Shown here piece by piece: positions 62,778-64,000 of a DNA stretch of 64,000 bases. This stretch comes from Rhabditoides inermis (Eukaryota > Nematoda > Chromadorea > Rhabditida > Rhabditidae): NCBI GenBank assembly GCA_963966185.1, contig CAWZYM010000276.1, positions 643,501 through 707,500 of the forward strand, written 5' to 3'. A program made the translations under genes and the position numbers. The notes beneath the pieces were generated by a model. The model was not told the DNA's origin. It ran no database searches and saw only the letters and a program-made list of their open reading frames with translations. Position 1 is the stretch's first letter, and each line of letters begins with the position of its first letter.

Positions 62778-64000
62778 GTTCGAAGATGAAACGTTTTGGA
62801 TCATTCACAAAACTGCTTGTTTCACGTAACGCACGCTTCTCTCACCTTCTGAAAACAGTCTACTCAATGGTTCAAAGATTAAACGTTTCGGATCATTTAT
62901 AGCACTGCTTGATTCACGTAACGCACGCTTCTCTCACTTTTTGAAAACAGTCTACTCGATGGTTCGAAGTTGAAACACTTCGGATCATTTAAAAAAACGC
63001 GCGCTTCTCTCACTTTCTGAAAACAGTCTACTTAATGGTTCGAAGTTGAAACGCTTCGGATCATTCACAAAACGCGCGCTTTTCTCACTTTTTGAAAACA
63101 GTCTACTCAATGGTTCGAAGATGAAACGTTTCGGATCATTCACAAAACTGCTTGATTCACGTCACGCACGCTTCTCTCACTTTTTGAAAACAGTCTACTC
63201 AATGGTTCGAAGTTGAAACGCTTCGGATCATTCACAAAACGCGCGCTTTTCTCACTTTTTGAAAACAGTCTACTCAATGGTTCGAAGATGAAACGTTTCG
63301 GATCATTTACAAAACTGCTCGATTCACGTCACGCACGCTTCTAGCACCTTCTGACAACGTCCTATGCAATGGTTCGAAGTTGAAAAGCTTCGGATCTTTC
63401 ACAAAACGCGCGCTTCTCTCACTTTCTGAAAACAGTCTACTCAATGGTTCGAAGATGAAACGTTTCGGATCATTCACAAAACTGTTTGATTCACGTCACG
63501 CACGCTTCTAGCACTTTCTGACAACGCCCCATGCGATGGTTCGAAGTTGAAACGCTTCGGATCATTCACAAAACGCGCGCTTCTCTCACTTTCTGAAAAC
63601 AGTCTACTCAATGGTTCGAAGATGAAACGTTTCGGATCATTCACAGAACTGCTTGATTCACGTCATGCACGCTTCTAGCACCTTCTGACAACGCCCTATG
63701 CAATGGTTCGAAGTTGAAACGCTTCGGATCATTCACGAAACGCGCGCTTCTCTCACTCTGAAAACAGTCTACTCAATGGTTCGAAGATGAAACGTTTCGG
63801 AACATTTACAAAACTGCTCGATTCACGTCACGCACGCTTCTAGCACCTTCTGACAACGTCCTATGCAATGGTTCGAAGTTGAAAAGCTTCGGATCTTTCA
63901 CAAAACGCGCGCTTCTCTCACTTTCTGAAAACAGTCTCCTCAATGGTTCGAAGATGAAACGTTTTGGATCATTCACAAAACTGCTTGTTTCACGTAACGC
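62778..64000 (+). repeat. Satellite array, block D
   Basis: The array continues from the right target duplication to the window end. About 62786-63005 is divergent, then regular S, L and hybrid units follow. About 63000-63640 is related to about 60900-61520 (the rare gccccatgcg at 63526 and 61411, offset 2115). From about 63945 the divergent type (gaaacgttttgg, cttgtttcacg) begins again and is cut by the window edge. No gene is seen. Confidence 0.95.

Larger units (their letters stand above)
61520..63005 (+). repeat. Divergent satellite island around the hAT MITE
   Basis: Units here carry many changes that are rare elsewhere: cttgtttcacg, ggatcagttatagc, actcgatgg, cattcaaaaaacg, gttccggatc and cgtttcagatag. 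The stretch at about 61520-61730 is matched by about 62797-63005 (offset 1279 at actcgatgg), with the MITE and other divergent units between. Regular units resume near 63040. It looks like an older, less homogenised part of the array. Confidence 0.7.

Noticed and set aside
62552..62902. 116-codon frame in the hAT MITE and overlapping frames nearby
   Set aside because: It is composed of ttcgg/ccgaa words and runs over the MITE edge into satellite. It has no transposase features.
1..64000. Possible telomeric or ribosomal repeat
   Set aside because: No tracts of TTAGG, TTAGGC or TTAGGG and no rRNA-like sequence were seen. The array is a distinct satellite.

Overview
The window is almost wholly a tandem satellite array. 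About 59.8 of 64.0 kb (roughly 93%) is repeat, all in one orientation, and both window edges fall inside the array. The basic repeat is a pair of related monomers: a 75-bp short unit (S) and a 92-bp long unit (L), where L is S plus a 17-nt insertion after the shared first 13 nt. S+L gives a 167-bp dimer. Variants include a 47-bp truncated unit (T), an 81-bp unit with a duplicated 5' end (X), and 92-bp hybrids with an L front and an S back. Larger modules (419, 882, 1020, 1309, 1433, 1501, 1525 and 3167 bp) are tandemly re-duplicated, and a segment of about 4 kb recurs about 13.2 kb away. This points to repeated recent unequal exchange or amplification. I see no convincing protein-coding gene, rRNA, tRNA or CRISPR array. 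The many 60-130 codon reading frames are products of the repeat.

Three non-satellite insertions interrupt the array, and at each one the uninterrupted satellite can be rebuilt from the flanks. (1) 9044-12330 is a 3.3-kb composite. Read on the minus strand it starts near TCTCTTTCG and ends in a stem-loop followed by CTAA at an A/T target, which resembles a non-autonomous Helitron. An alternative is an insertion with a 3-bp ATT duplication. Inside it lie a 2.26-kb TA-flanked foldback element with ~1-kb inverted arms (9137-11400), a GC-rich promoter-like segment (about 11570-11760) and a second foldback with 120-bp arms (11954-12331). (2) 43592-43997 is a 406-bp MITE with TAGGGACCCC tips and a 9-bp duplication. 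(3) 62284-62777 is a 494-bp hAT-type MITE with TAGAGTTTCG tips and an 8-bp duplication, lying in a more divergent island of satellite.

Layout: satellite 1-9043; composite insertion 9044-12330; satellite 12331-43591; MITE 43592-43997; satellite 43998-62283; MITE 62284-62777; satellite 62778-64000. Subfamilies change from left to right: S units beginning with an 'acaatacgcg' segment dominate the left, a HindIII-site variant (gaaaagcttcgg) appears from about 24.6 kb, and a 'ctgctcgattc' variant is common from about 49 kb.

The organism is a eukaryote, because of the MITEs, foldbacks and long satellite. CpG is over-represented in the satellite (about 1.8 times expectation in the S unit), so heavy germline CpG methylation is unlikely. 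Palindromic TA-flanked elements and MITEs rich in TTCGG/CCGAA would fit a nematode-like invertebrate, but that is weak inference and I cannot assign a species.
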